The translations under genes were made by a program, and so were the position numbers. The notes under the pieces are model-generated. The model ran no database searches. It worked only from the letters and a program-made list of their open reading frames with translations, and had not been told where the DNA came from. 64,000 nt of DNA, taken from assembly GCF_022369455.1 (NCBI RefSeq), contig NZ_CP059599.1, forward strand, positions 1 to 64,000, in the 5' to 3' direction. Below, piece by piece: positions 21,897-30,279 of the stretch (position 1 is the stretch's first letter; every line of letters begins with the position of its first letter). Source of the stretch: Campylobacter sp. RM5004. GTDB taxonomy: Bacteria; Campylobacterota; Campylobacteria; Campylobacterales; Campylobacteraceae.

Positions 21897-23446
21897 AAAT
21901 AAGTGTTTGCATTATCGCTAAAAACGAAGAAAAAAATTTAAAGCGTTGTTTAAATGCTTTAGTAGATTTTGATGAAGTTGTGTTAGTAGATAATGAAAGC
22001 ACTGATAACAGCGTTAGCATTGCAAAAGAATTTAAAAATGTAAAAGTTTTTAGCTCGCCATTCATAGGATTTGGCAAATTAAAACAATTTGCTGTAAATC
22101 AAGCTAGTAATGATTGGATATTTTGCATTGATGCTGATGAAGTAATAGATTTTAATAGTTTAGAACTTTTAAAAAATCTTGATTTTAGTGATACTACAAA
22201 AATCTATGCTATAAGTAGAAAAAATTATTACAAAAATGAATGGATAAAAACTTGCGGATTTTATCCTGATTATATAGTTAGAATTTTTAATAAAACTCAT
22301 ACTAATTATAATGATGCTAATGTTCATGAAAATATTGTTATTAAAAATAATTCACAATTAATAAAAACAAATATTCATCTTCACCATTTTGCTTTTAAAT
22401 CAATATATGATTTAATAACAAAATTACAAAGATACACAGAAATTTATGCACAAAATAATAAAAATAAAAAAACTAGCACTTTTAAAGCTATAAGCCATGG
22501 ATTTTTTACATTTTTTAAATTTTACTTTTTAAAATTAGGTATAAAAGATGGTTTTAATGGATTTATTATAAGTTTATGTAATGCTTTGGGTTCTTTTTTT
22601 AAATATGTGAAATTAAAAGATGCAAAAATTCCAACTTGTTCTTTAATAATCACAACTTACAATGACAAAGTAGCACTAACAAGGTGCCTTGAATATGTCT
22701 TTAAAATGACTACATTACCAGATGAAATAATTATAGCTGATGATGGTGGAGATAACTGGGATATAATTGAAAAGTTTAGCAAATATCAAATTCCACTAAA
22801 ACATGCTTATCAAGAAGATTTAGGATTTAGATTATCAAGATCTCGTAATAACGCCATAAAAATAGCAAATGGAGAGTTTTTAATTATTATTGATTCTGAT
22901 ATGTTAGTAGATAGTGAATTTGTAAAAAATTATAAAAATAATGCAGAAAAAGGTGTATTTTTACAAGGCAGTAGAATTTGTTTAGATAAAAATATTTCGC
23001 AAAATATTAGAGAAAATAATATAAAATTAAAATTAAATAGTTTTAAAGCTATGAAAATTAAGATTTTGTCAAATATTATTAAATATATTTCACAAATAGA
23101 TAAAAATATTTGTAATAATTTAAAAGAAACTGCAAAAATAACTCCAAATAGTAAAAAAGTATATATAAAAGGAATTCGTGGTTGTAATATGGGTTTTTAT
23201 AAAGATGATGCTATCTCAATTAACGGATTTAATAATGATTTTGAAGGCTGGGGAAGAGAAGATAGCGAATTTGTAATAAGATTTTTAAATAAAGGTTATA
23301 AATTAAAAAGACTAAAACATCAAGCTATAGCATATCATATATATCATAAAGAAAATGAAAGAAATTTAGAACAAAATCACAAAATTTATTTAGATACATT
23401 ATTAAATGATAAAGATTTTTGTAATAACGGCTTAAAACAAGTATAA
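21893..23446 (+). CDS. Two-domain family 2 glycosyltransferase
   Basis: I take the ATG at 21893, which overlaps the nrdA stop and has GAAGG upstream; a TTG two codons earlier is the alternative. The 517-residue protein joins two GT-A modules. The first (about 1-240) begins ISVCIIAKNEEKNLKRCL with IDADEV as the DxD region and resembles WaaE/KdtX lipooligosaccharide core glucosyltransferases. The second (about 245-517) begins CSLIITTYND, carries IIDSDML, and has GWGREDSEF, a galactosyltransferase-like motif. I infer a role in lipooligosaccharide or capsule assembly at the inner face of the inner membrane. Which sugars are added cannot be read from the sequence. No other glycan genes are nearby. 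Confidence 0.85.
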   Translation: MKISVCIIAKNEEKNLKRCLNALVDFDEVVLVDNESTDNSVSIAKEFKNVKVFSSPFIGFGKLKQFAVNQASNDWIFCIDADEVIDFNSLELLKNLDFSDTTKIYAISRKNYYKNEWIKTCGFYPDYIVRIFNKTHTNYNDANVHENIVIKNNSQLIKTNIHLHHFAFKSIYDLITKLQRYTEIYAQNNKNKKTSTFKAISHGFFTFFKFYFLKLGIKDGFNGFIISLCNALGSFFKYVKLKDAKIPTCSLIITTYNDKVALTRCLEYVFKMTTLPDEIIIADDGGDNWDIIEKFSKYQIPLKHAYQEDLGFRLSRSRNNAIKIANGEFLIIIDSDMLVDSEFVKNYKNNAEKGVFLQGSRICLDKNISQNIRENNIKLKLNSFKAMKIKILSNIIKYISQIDKNICNNLKETAKITPNSKKVYIKGIRGCNMGFYKDDAISINGFNNDFEGWGREDSEFVIRFLNKGYKLKRLKHQAIAYHIYHKENERNLEQNHKIYLDTLLNDKDFCNNGLKQV

Positions 23447-23477
23447 GATTAAGAAATATATTTTAAAAGGAGGATTT

Positions 23478-24131
23478 GTGAAAAGAATTTTTCTTATTCT
23501 TACTCTTTTTATTATTTCTTTAAGTTTTTCATCTTGTAGAGGAGCGTCTTATTTAGGTTTACTTAGTGGTTTTGGTGGTTATTACTCACAAGGAGTTAAA
23601 AGCTATAAACCTCCTTTTTATGACCTTAAAACTTTAGACAAGCTTTGTAAAGATTTTGATGATAGGGCTGATGCATGTTTTAGAGCAGCTCAAAATTTTC
23701 AAATTATGAAAAATCCTAAAATGTATGAATATTATGAATTAGCTATTAAAAAGGGTCTTAAAACAAAATTAAGCCCAGAAGAGTTAGTTAAATACTATGA
23801 TGATAAATATACAAAAATTATAAATAATAAAGATTTTAATAACTTAGATTGCAATTCTTTAACGAAGGATGTTTTAGAATGTTATTATTACAATAGATAT
23901 TCACAAAATTATCTTAGATGTCAAAAAGTAGAAAAGACTATTTCAACATATTATGCCAAATATGAAAGATTAAAGGCTGAATATGAAGAACTAACTAGCC
24001 CAAATAATCTTTGCAATCAAAAAAATGCTGATAAAAAGGATTGCCTTAGTAAAACTTATATACAATCGCTAAAAAATGATTATAAAAAATGTGAGAATTA
24101 TTTGAGAAAATACGGATGGTTTTTAGATTAA
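23478..24131 (+). CDS. Lipoprotein, first of a tandem family of three
   Basis: Starts with GTG after a strong AAAAGGAGG ribosome binding site. The 217-residue product has a lipoprotein signal with lipobox LSFSSC, so Cys20 would be acylated. The body is Cys- and Tyr-rich and helical, with NPKMYEYYELAIKKG, a pattern reminiscent of Sel1/TPR-like helical repeats, though I would not assign that family. It ends YGWFLD. The next gene starts 16 bp inside this one and encodes a clear paralogue. Function unknown. Confidence 0.75.
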   Translation: MKRIFLILTLFIISLSFSSCRGASYLGLLSGFGGYYSQGVKSYKPPFYDLKTLDKLCKDFDDRADACFRAAQNFQIMKNPKMYEYYELAIKKGLKTKLSPEELVKYYDDKYTKIINNKDFNNLDCNSLTKDVLECYYYNRYSQNYLRCQKVEKTISTYYAKYERLKAEYEELTSPNNLCNQKNADKKDCLSKTYIQSLKNDYKKCENYLRKYGWFLD

Positions 24132-24751
24132 TTATAGGTTTTATAGTTTTGTTAGTTTTATCATCTTGCACTAGAGTGGTATATTTAGGATATACACTTG
24201 GCATTGGGGTTAAATATGGGCTAGAAGGTAAATATTATAAGCCACCTGAGTTTGGTTTTAAAACTTTAGATTATCTTTGCAAAAATGAAGACGATAGGGC
24301 TGATGTATGTTTTAAAATTGCTCAGACTTTTCAAGCTATGAAAAATCCTAAAATGTATGAATATTATGACTTAGCTATAAAAAAGGGTTATAGAACAAAA
24401 TTAAGTTCAGATGAATTAGTAAAGTATTATGATGATAAATATGCAAATATTAAGGAAGCCGAGCTTGATTGCAACTCTACGACAAGATATGTTTTTGATT
24501 GTTATTATTACAATAGATATTATTGCTCAAATTGTTTATGTAAAAAAGAAGAGCCTACCATATCAACATATTTTGCCAAATACGAAATACTAAAAGCCAA
24601 ATACGAAGAGATAAGCAACCCGAGTAATTTTTGTAATAAAAATAACCCCGATAAAAGAAATTGTTATAACAGTTATTCAATAAAATCACAAAAAGATGAG
24701 TACAAAAGATGTGAAAGATATTTAAAGGATTTAGGATGGTTTTTAGATTAA
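24116..24751 (+). CDS. Lipoprotein, second of a tandem family of three
   Basis: ATG lies 16 bp inside the upstream gene and no separate ribosome binding site is visible, so translation is probably coupled. The 211-residue product has lipobox LVLSSC with Cys18. It is closely related to the preceding protein throughout: KTLDYLCKNEDDRADVCF, NPKMYEYYDLAIKKG, LVKYYDDKYA and a final LGWFLD all have counterparts. The pair looks like a tandem duplication. Function unknown. Confidence 0.75.
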   Translation: MVFRLIIGFIVLLVLSSCTRVVYLGYTLGIGVKYGLEGKYYKPPEFGFKTLDYLCKNEDDRADVCFKIAQTFQAMKNPKMYEYYDLAIKKGYRTKLSSDELVKYYDDKYANIKEAELDCNSTTRYVFDCYYYNRYYCSNCLCKKEEPTISTYFAKYEILKAKYEEISNPSNFCNKNNPDKRNCYNSYSIKSQKDEYKRCERYLKDLGWFLD

Positions 24752-25602
24752 TTATAAGTTTTGTAATTTTGTTAGTTTTATCAGCTTGTACTTCAATGTA
24801 TATTATTCATAAAGAGCTTAAAAGTGAAATGGAAATGGCTTATTATAAAAAACACCCTTCGTTTGTTTTATATGATGAAAATAATTTAAAAATATGTGAA
24901 GATTATTTACAAAAAAATGTCGGTAGACCTTTTTTTGCAGGTGCTTGCGAATATCTTGATACTGCTAATTATTTATTTAATATAGATTACATAAAACCAC
25001 CACAAAATTTTTATTACAAAAGAATTAAAGATGGCAGATTTTTAAGTATAGGTAGTGTTGAAGAATATAACAAATATGTTAAAACTTTAGATAAAAAAAG
25101 CTTAGAAGATGATTGTTATAGTTTTAAAAATAATATCGCTTGTTATCATTATGAATTAGCAAATCCTTTAAAAAATGTTAGCGAATATTGTGATGAGATT
25201 AAGGCAAATAAAAGCTCTAAAAAAAGCACTTTTAGATTAGGCTCATGCTATGCAAAACTAACACTTGCTATTAAAGAAAACGATGAGAAATTACAAAAAT
25301 TTTATGCTAACAAAATATGTGAAGGTGGCGTTAGTAAATATTGTGACTTAAAGTTAGCATTAAAAAATGATGATGAATTACTGAAATCATATAACAAAAA
25401 AGCATTTGAATTATGTCTAAACACAGGTAAGAATTGTGAGTTTATAAAAGATACAAATAAAAAATTAAAAGATCTTGAAGGTAGCTTAGTAATCAAACAA
25501 AGGTGTAATAATATAATAAGTAAATTAAGACATATTGATGCTTTTTATAAGGATTTGAGATTGGGTGTTATTAAAGAATTTGAAGAATTTTGTGAAAAAT
25601 AA
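24736..25602 (+). CDS. Lipoprotein, third and divergent member of the tandem family
   Basis: Begins 16 bp inside the preceding gene at the same duplicated junction sequence (ATGGTTTTTAGATTAATTAT). The signal region MVFRLIISFVILLVLSAC is nearly the same as that of the second copy, with Cys18 as the lipidation site. The 288-residue body is only distantly similar; its many cysteines (for example YCDEIKANKSS, SKYCDLKLALK) are spaced as in Sel1-like helical repeats. It ends close to a reverse copy of the 20-bp repeat and the second parS. Function unknown. Confidence 0.75.
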   Translation: MVFRLIISFVILLVLSACTSMYIIHKELKSEMEMAYYKKHPSFVLYDENNLKICEDYLQKNVGRPFFAGACEYLDTANYLFNIDYIKPPQNFYYKRIKDGRFLSIGSVEEYNKYVKTLDKKSLEDDCYSFKNNIACYHYELANPLKNVSEYCDEIKANKSSKKSTFRLGSCYAKLTLAIKENDEKLQKFYANKICEGGVSKYCDLKLALKNDDELLKSYNKKAFELCLNTGKNCEFIKDTNKKLKDLEGSLVIKQRCNNIISKLRHIDAFYKDLRLGVIKEFEEFCEK

Positions 25603-25607
25603 AATCT

Positions 25608-25627
25608 AAATTCCTATTTCAAATTCC
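25608..25627 (-). repeat. Dispersed 20-bp repeat upstream of parS 2
   Basis: AAATTCCTATTTCAAATTCC on the plus strand, one base from the reverse consensus. It lies 5 bp after the third lipoprotein gene. A half-like forward copy (AAGAATTTGAAGAATTT) occurs in the last codons of that gene and could pair with it. Confidence 0.75.
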
Positions 25628-25659
25628 AAAATTATTTCAATTAATATTCATCATATTTT

Positions 25660-25675
25660 TGTTTCACGTGAAACA
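25660..25675. promoter_or_regulatory. parS: parS chromosome partition site 2
   Basis: Identical to site 1: TGTTTCACGTGAAACA. The two sites are 7.3 kb apart in intergenic DNA about 18 and 26 kb from dnaA, as expected for an origin-proximal ParB-binding cluster. Confidence 0.93.
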
Positions 25676-25724
25676 ACCGTTATAGAATTTTGATAAAATT
25701 ATATTTTATTAAAAGGAGTTTAGA

Positions 25725-26501
25725 ATGAAAAAGATATTAATTTCAAGTGTAGTTGCTCTGAGCTTAAATGCTGCAGGTTTTTTGATGATAGATGATAATA
25801 AGAGCGCTTATTTTACTATGAACGAGCATAAAGATAAGGTTGAGTTTATTAGTGCTATGAATATTATGAAAGATGATGTTTGTTTTGCTTGCAATGATTT
25901 AATAAGCGAAAAGATTGACTTTAATACTAATAAAGCAATAGGGGTTAAATACGATAGTATTAGCTTAAGCACTAAAGATGAAACTTTTAAGATTCGTTAC
26001 TTAAGCGGTGACAAAAAAGAAGAATTAAATTTAAATGATTTTTTCGCACAAAGCTTAAATCATTTTGGAACATTACAAATCACAGAAGATGTTGTATATG
26101 CTAAAAACGATTTAACAAGCGTTCGCTTTCAGCTTATTGAAGACAATAAAGGTGCTCATCCTATGCACTTTGTAAAATTTGCAATTTTGGATAAAGATAG
26201 TAAAGTAATTACTTCAAAAAACGCATTTAAGGATATAGATAAATTAAAAGAAAAAATTACTAAAAAAATAAGAGATTTCCAAAACAAAACAAATCACGCA
26301 GAGAAAAATAATAAATTTTTTGGTCCTTTGGAAGTAGATAATTTTTATTTTGATAATTTAGGTATTGTGTTTTCATATAGCCCTTATGAATTATTTTCAT
26401 ACGCAAGTGGATATATAAAAGTTCGCTTGAGTTTTGATGAAATTAAAGCATTTTTAAAAGATGATTTTTTAAAACTTCTAAAAGATAATAAAATAATCTA
26501 A
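25725..26501 (+). CDS. Exported DUF3298-like protein
   Basis: A 258-residue product with a signal peptide (MKKILISSVVALSLNAAG) and an AAGGAG ribosome binding site. The C-terminal region DNLGIVFSYSPYELFSYASG followed by VRLSFDEIKAFL matches the pattern of the DUF3298 (RsiV/PdaC C-terminal) domain, where a glycine-anchored YxxxPYA(S/A)G loop is typical. It is probably a periplasmic protein that interacts with peptidoglycan or lysozyme, but this is inferred from the domain alone. The TAA stop continues into a forward repeat copy that forms part of a terminator. Confidence 0.75.
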   Translation: MKKILISSVVALSLNAAGFLMIDDNKSAYFTMNEHKDKVEFISAMNIMKDDVCFACNDLISEKIDFNTNKAIGVKYDSISLSTKDETFKIRYLSGDKKEELNLNDFFAQSLNHFGTLQITEDVVYAKNDLTSVRFQLIEDNKGAHPMHFVKFAILDKDSKVITSKNAFKDIDKLKEKITKKIRDFQNKTNHAEKNNKFFGPLEVDNFYFDNLGIVFSYSPYELFSYASGYIKVRLSFDEIKAFLKDDFLKLLKDNKII

Positions 26502-26534
26502 GAATTTGAAATAGGAATTAGCTTTCCTATTTTT
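26501..26534 (+). terminator. Rho-independent terminator built on a repeat copy
   Basis: The repeat at 26501-26520 supplies AAATAGGAA (26509-26517). It pairs across a 6-base loop with TTCCTATTT (26524-26532) and ends in a T-run. This should terminate transcription of the DUF3298-like gene. Confidence 0.75.
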
Positions 26535-26597
26535 ACAAAATTGTTACAATTTTTTAATAATAAAATAAGTTTAATCAATTTGAAAGTAAAAATTATA

Positions 26598-26624
26598 TAT
26601 AATGATATATTTAATTAAATATAT
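26598..26624 (+). promoter_or_regulatory. Promoter and 20-bp palindromic operator of the ArsR-type gene
   Basis: TATAAT (26598-26603) is followed one base later by the perfect palindrome ATATATTTAATTAAATATAT (26605-26624). The palindrome would span the transcription start. ArsR/SmtB regulators characteristically bind AT-rich inverted repeats at this position and repress their own gene. Confidence 0.65.
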
Positions 26625-26635
26625 ATGGAGAATAA

Positions 26636-26926
26636 ATGACAGAATTATTAAAAAGAATTTCAGCACTTAATGATGAGACTAGAATAGCACTTACTGCTTT
26701 TTTAATCAAAAATGGACCTTTATGCGTTTGTGATATGTGTAGGTCGTTTGATATGAGTCAATCAAGAATCTCAAGACATTTAAAAATACTGAAAGAAGCT
26801 AATTTGTTAAAAGTAAAAAGAGTTGGCACTTGGGCTTATTATGAAAGTAATATGGATGAAGAGCTAAATAAACTTATACAAAGCTTAAACATAGAAACTC
26901 CAGAATTTGTTGCAGAAGAAGGATAA
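26636..26926 (+). CDS. ArsR/SmtB-family transcriptional regulator
   Basis: A 96-residue winged helix-turn-helix protein. The DNA-recognition helix lies in the segment SQSRISRHLKIL (about 41-52). Before it is CVCDMC (C30, C32, C35), which resembles the arsenite-sensing ELCVCDLC motif of E. coli ArsR, so trivalent arsenic or another soft ligand is a reasonable inducer. There is no arsenic efflux or reductase gene beside it, so the regulated target besides itself is unknown. A GGAG ribosome binding site precedes the ATG. It is convergent with fixX and ends 9 bp from it. Confidence 0.88.
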   Translation: MTELLKRISALNDETRIALTAFLIKNGPLCVCDMCRSFDMSQSRISRHLKILKEANLLKVKRVGTWAYYESNMDEELNKLIQSLNIETPEFVAEEG

Positions 26927-26935
26927 GTTTAAAAC

Positions 26936-27262
26936 TTATCCGTATCTATACATTACTCCAAAACTCGCATTAGGAACTTTCCATTGTTTTAGTAATTTTC
27001 CGCAGTTATTTGCACTTGCCATTGTGCTTGTTGTTTCATTTTTTTGGTTTGCATATATGCAAGATACCATTTTGCAAGTTCCACATTCAAGACAACCGGC
27101 ATAATCAAATTTAAGAACATTTTCTTCTAATTTATATAAATTTGCAGGGCAAATATCACATAATGCTTTTGCTAATGAACTATCTATATCATTTACTATG
27201 ATATGAGCATTTTCTTCATCAATATTAAATTTATTAAGTCCTAATTTCTCATCTATATTCAT
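26936..27262 (-). CDS. fixX: Ferredoxin-like protein FixX
   Basis: FixX is the iron-sulfur partner that passes electrons between the FixAB flavoprotein and FixC. I place the start at 27262, overlapping the fixC stop (ATGA) with AAGG just upstream, giving 108 residues. The signature CLECGTCKMVSC is preceded by ALCDICPANLY, and the C-terminus FGVMYRYG matches E. coli FixX (FGVEFRYG). Between the cluster and the C-terminus there is an insertion (about NQKNETTSTMASANN) compared with my recollection of the enterobacterial protein. It is the last gene of the fix-cai set. Confidence 0.93.
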   Translation of the reverse strand: MNIDEKLGLNKFNIDEENAHIIVNDIDSSLAKALCDICPANLYKLEENVLKFDYAGCLECGTCKMVSCIYANQKNETTSTMASANNCGKLLKQWKVPNASFGVMYRYG

Positions 27263-28587
27263 AATACCTTGCTTCCTTTCCATGCGTCTTTGATTAAATT
27301 AATAACTCCGATTGATTTTACAAATCTCATAACTTTTGCTTTTATAGGTTCGCTTTTGCCATCTATTTTAAATAGACTTTTCATTAAGATATTTAATTCT
27401 TTTGGATAGTTATTAAACATTCTTTCGTTATGCTCTAAAAATTCTCCTACTTGATTAAATTGTTTAAAATCTAAAAAAGACCCTTCTTTTTCTAAATTAA
27501 CTTTATAAGCTTCTAAAGCATTTTTATTCTCATTAATAGCTGTTGATATAGCAAGAGCAGCATTTTTTGCTGACATAATTGCTAAATCCATTCCACGCAC
27601 GGTATAGCCAAGATTCATACAAAAACCAGCAGCATCTCCTACTACCAAAACACCATTAGCTCCTAATTTGCTCATCGCATTAAATCCACCTTCAGGAACT
27701 AATTTTGCACTATATTCTAAAGTTTTTCCATCTTTAATAATAGGAGCAATGCTTGGATGATTTTTGAAATCTTCAAATATTTCATGGCTTTTTTTATTCA
27801 TATTTCTTCCAAGTCCTATAACACAACCAAGAGAAATAGTATTTTCATTAGTATATAAAAATCCACCACCCATTAAATAATCACTAGCTTTTCCTGCATA
27901 AAGCGCTGCTAATCCTTCTTTATCGTTTAAAGCAAATCTTGAACTAACAGGAAGCTCAATTACTTCTTTTATCCCTAAAGCATAGTTTTTGCCTATAAAG
28001 CTATTATTACCATCATTACTTGCATGTAAATCAATGCTTTGTGCTAACAATGAGTTTAAACCTTCAGCTAAAACTACATATTTTGCATTCATTTCATCTT
28101 CGCCAGCTTTAATACCTACTACACTTTCATTACTACTAAGTGCTCTATTTAATGAACTTGATTTAACTATTTCGCCGTTTTCTAGTTTAACTAACAAATC
28201 ATCTACTAAAACATTGCTAGCAACCATCACTCCTAATTCTTCGCATTTATTAGAAAGATAATTTAAAAATTTATTTTGTAAAACGCTATAAGAGTTTGAA
28301 AATTTATCATCACTAAGTGTAGTTCTACTCTCCATCATAAAAGTGCTTTCATCATCCATAAAGCCTAATTTTTCACAAACAATAGCTCTTTCACAAGCTG
28401 TATCAAAATCTTCTAATCCTTCAATACCTCTTAATGTATGTGCATAAAGTCTTCCACCAGAAACATTTTTAGTCCCTATATCTGCACGCTCAAACAAAAC
28501 TACGCTTAATTCTTTTTGAGCTAGTGTATAAGCACAAATAAGCCCACTTATACCACCACCTACTACAATCACATCAAATTCTTCCAT
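27259..28587 (-). CDS. fixC: FAD-dependent oxidoreductase FixC (ETF-quinone oxidoreductase-like)
   Basis: FixC is the flavoprotein of the FixABCX complex, which supplies electrons for crotonobetainyl-CoA reduction in carnitine metabolism. The 442-residue product begins with the FAD-binding motif VVGGGISGLICAYTLA (GGGISG at 10-15) and has the second FAD motif GVLVVGDAAGFCMN. It is similar in size to E. coli FixC (about 428). An AGGAG site lies inside the end of caiC, which it overlaps by 14 bp, and it overlaps fixX by 4 bp. Confidence 0.94.
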   Translation of the reverse strand: MEEFDVIVVGGGISGLICAYTLAQKELSVVLFERADIGTKNVSGGRLYAHTLRGIEGLEDFDTACERAIVCEKLGFMDDESTFMMESRTTLSDDKFSNSYSVLQNKFLNYLSNKCEELGVMVASNVLVDDLLVKLENGEIVKSSSLNRALSSNESVVGIKAGEDEMNAKYVVLAEGLNSLLAQSIDLHASNDGNNSFIGKNYALGIKEVIELPVSSRFALNDKEGLAALYAGKASDYLMGGGFLYTNENTISLGCVIGLGRNMNKKSHEIFEDFKNHPSIAPIIKDGKTLEYSAKLVPEGGFNAMSKLGANGVLVVGDAAGFCMNLGYTVRGMDLAIMSAKNAALAISTAINENKNALEAYKVNLEKEGSFLDFKQFNQVGEFLEHNERMFNNYPKELNILMKSLFKIDGKSEPIKAKVMRFVKSIGVINLIKDAWKGSKVL

Positions 28588-30277
28588 AAACTTCTCCTAA
28601 AATATTTTTACAAACTTTACCTATGTGGTTGTAAGGTAAATTTTTTACAAAAACAATATCTCTGATTCTTTTAAAACTCGTAAGATTATTGTTGATTTTT
28701 AATATGTCTTTTTTTAAGTTTTTTAAGTTCTCATCTAAGATAGCACTCATTAAATCTTTTGAATCTTGTTTATAATTAATGCCTTCGTTATTATTTAATT
28801 CAACAATAGCAATAATTAAATCACAGCTAATATCATCACAAGCGGCTATAATACAGGCATTTTTAACAGCTTCATGTTCGCATAATTTATTTTCTAATTC
28901 AATAGCGCTAACATTTTCTCCATTTATTTTGATTAAGTCTTTATTTCTTGAATAAAAATAAAACAAACCTTCTTCATCATAAAAGCCTAAATCTTTCGTT
29001 AAAAAATAACCATCACAAAAAGCTTCTTTGGTAGCTTCTTCATCTTCATAATAACCTGCAAAAATCTCTTTACCCATTCTTGCTTTTATACAAATTTCAC
29101 CTATTTCATTAGCTTTTAAAGGTATTAATTTATTATCTTTTCTATCCGCAATAATTACATCTACGCCAAAATAAACCTTACCCAACTTTCCGAATTTAAA
29201 TTCTTCATAATGGTTATCTCCGATAATTCCAACTATGCTTTCGCTAAGTCCATAGCTAGTAAAAAGGTCGGTTTTAAATCTAGCTTTAAATTCAAGATAT
29301 TTTTTATCGCTCATATTTAAAAAATATAATAAAAATCTAAGGCTGTGTTTGTCTTCTCTTAAAAATGGTTTTTGTAATTTTATTACTTCTATCATTTTTG
29401 GAACAACTTCGCTGATATTTGCTTTAAAAAATACTAATTGTTGCCAAAATCTTCTAGCAGAAAATCTATTAAATAAAACAAATCTAGCATTAGCTCTAAG
29501 GCTTGGCATAAATGCAGTTGCTAATAAATCTATATGCCAATTTGGCATTGAAGTTGCAAAAATATCACCATTTCTTAAGCCTATTTGAGCTGAAGTAAAA
29601 TGACTTGCATAAAGTAAATTATAATGAGTTAATTTACAGCCCTTTGGCTTACTTGTAGTTCCTGAAGTAAATAATATCATCGCTAAATCATCGCAATTTG
29701 TAATTCCTATTTCAAATTCTTTTGATTTATTTTTAATATTTTCTAATAAATTTTCTTTAATTATTGTATTAATATCAAGTTTGAAATTATCTTGAAATTC
29801 TTTTTCTAATACAATGTAAGATAATTTAGTTTTATCTATTATATATTTAGCATCATCATAAGCAAATAAAGCATTTATAGGAACTAAAACTAAACCTAAT
29901 TTAAAACTAGCAAAAAAGGTAATTGCAAACTCAAAAGAGTTATAAACCATTAGTCCTAGTTTATCCCCTTGCTTTAAGCCTAATTCTTTAAAATAATTAG
30001 CACATTGGTTTGCTAAATCGTTTAATTGTTTGTAATTTACGGCTTTTATAAATTGTCCAACCTGAAAATAACCATCAATTAATTTTGCATTATTTATAAA
30101 ATACTCATCAAAGTTTTCGTAATTATCAAGATAAGCATTTTCATAATTAGCTTCGCATTCATCATAAACAAAACAAAGGCTTTTTAAAGAAGAGGCTAAA
30201 GTAGAATCATCTACTTTAGCATTTTTTGCTTTTAACTCTAAAAAATGAGCTAAGTTTTTTTCGCTTACTATTTGCAT
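28574..30277 (-). CDS. caiC: Crotonobetaine/carnitine-CoA ligase
   Basis: CaiC activates carnitine or its derivatives with CoA and ATP to prime the CaiB transferase cycle. The 567-residue AMP-forming enzyme has the P-loop motif LFTSGTTSKPKG and the hinge region KDLIKINGENVSAIELE. It is about 50 residues longer than E. coli CaiC, mainly at the N-terminus and in loops. It starts 3 bp after caiB. A reverse copy of the dispersed 20-bp repeat (29701-29720) lies in frame and is translated as KEFEIGI in a poorly conserved stretch, which suggests insertion into coding DNA. Confidence 0.92.
   Translation of the reverse strand: MQIVSEKNLAHFLELKAKNAKVDDSTLASSLKSLCFVYDECEANYENAYLDNYENFDEYFINNAKLIDGYFQVGQFIKAVNYKQLNDLANQCANYFKELGLKQGDKLGLMVYNSFEFAITFFASFKLGLVLVPINALFAYDDAKYIIDKTKLSYIVLEKEFQDNFKLDINTIIKENLLENIKNKSKEFEIGITNCDDLAMILFTSGTTSKPKGCKLTHYNLLYASHFTSAQIGLRNGDIFATSMPNWHIDLLATAFMPSLRANARFVLFNRFSARRFWQQLVFFKANISEVVPKMIEVIKLQKPFLREDKHSLRFLLYFLNMSDKKYLEFKARFKTDLFTSYGLSESIVGIIGDNHYEEFKFGKLGKVYFGVDVIIADRKDNKLIPLKANEIGEICIKARMGKEIFAGYYEDEEATKEAFCDGYFLTKDLGFYDEEGLFYFYSRNKDLIKINGENVSAIELENKLCEHEAVKNACIIAACDDISCDLIIAIVELNNNEGINYKQDSKDLMSAILDENLKNLKKDILKINNNLTSFKRIRDIVFVKNLPYNHIGKVCKNILGEVYGRI
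29701..29720 (-). repeat. Dispersed 20-bp repeat inside caiC
   Basis: Minus-strand AGAATTTGAAATAGGAATTA, one base from consensus, read in frame as (K)EFEIGI. Confidence 0.8.
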
Positions 30278-30279
30278 TT

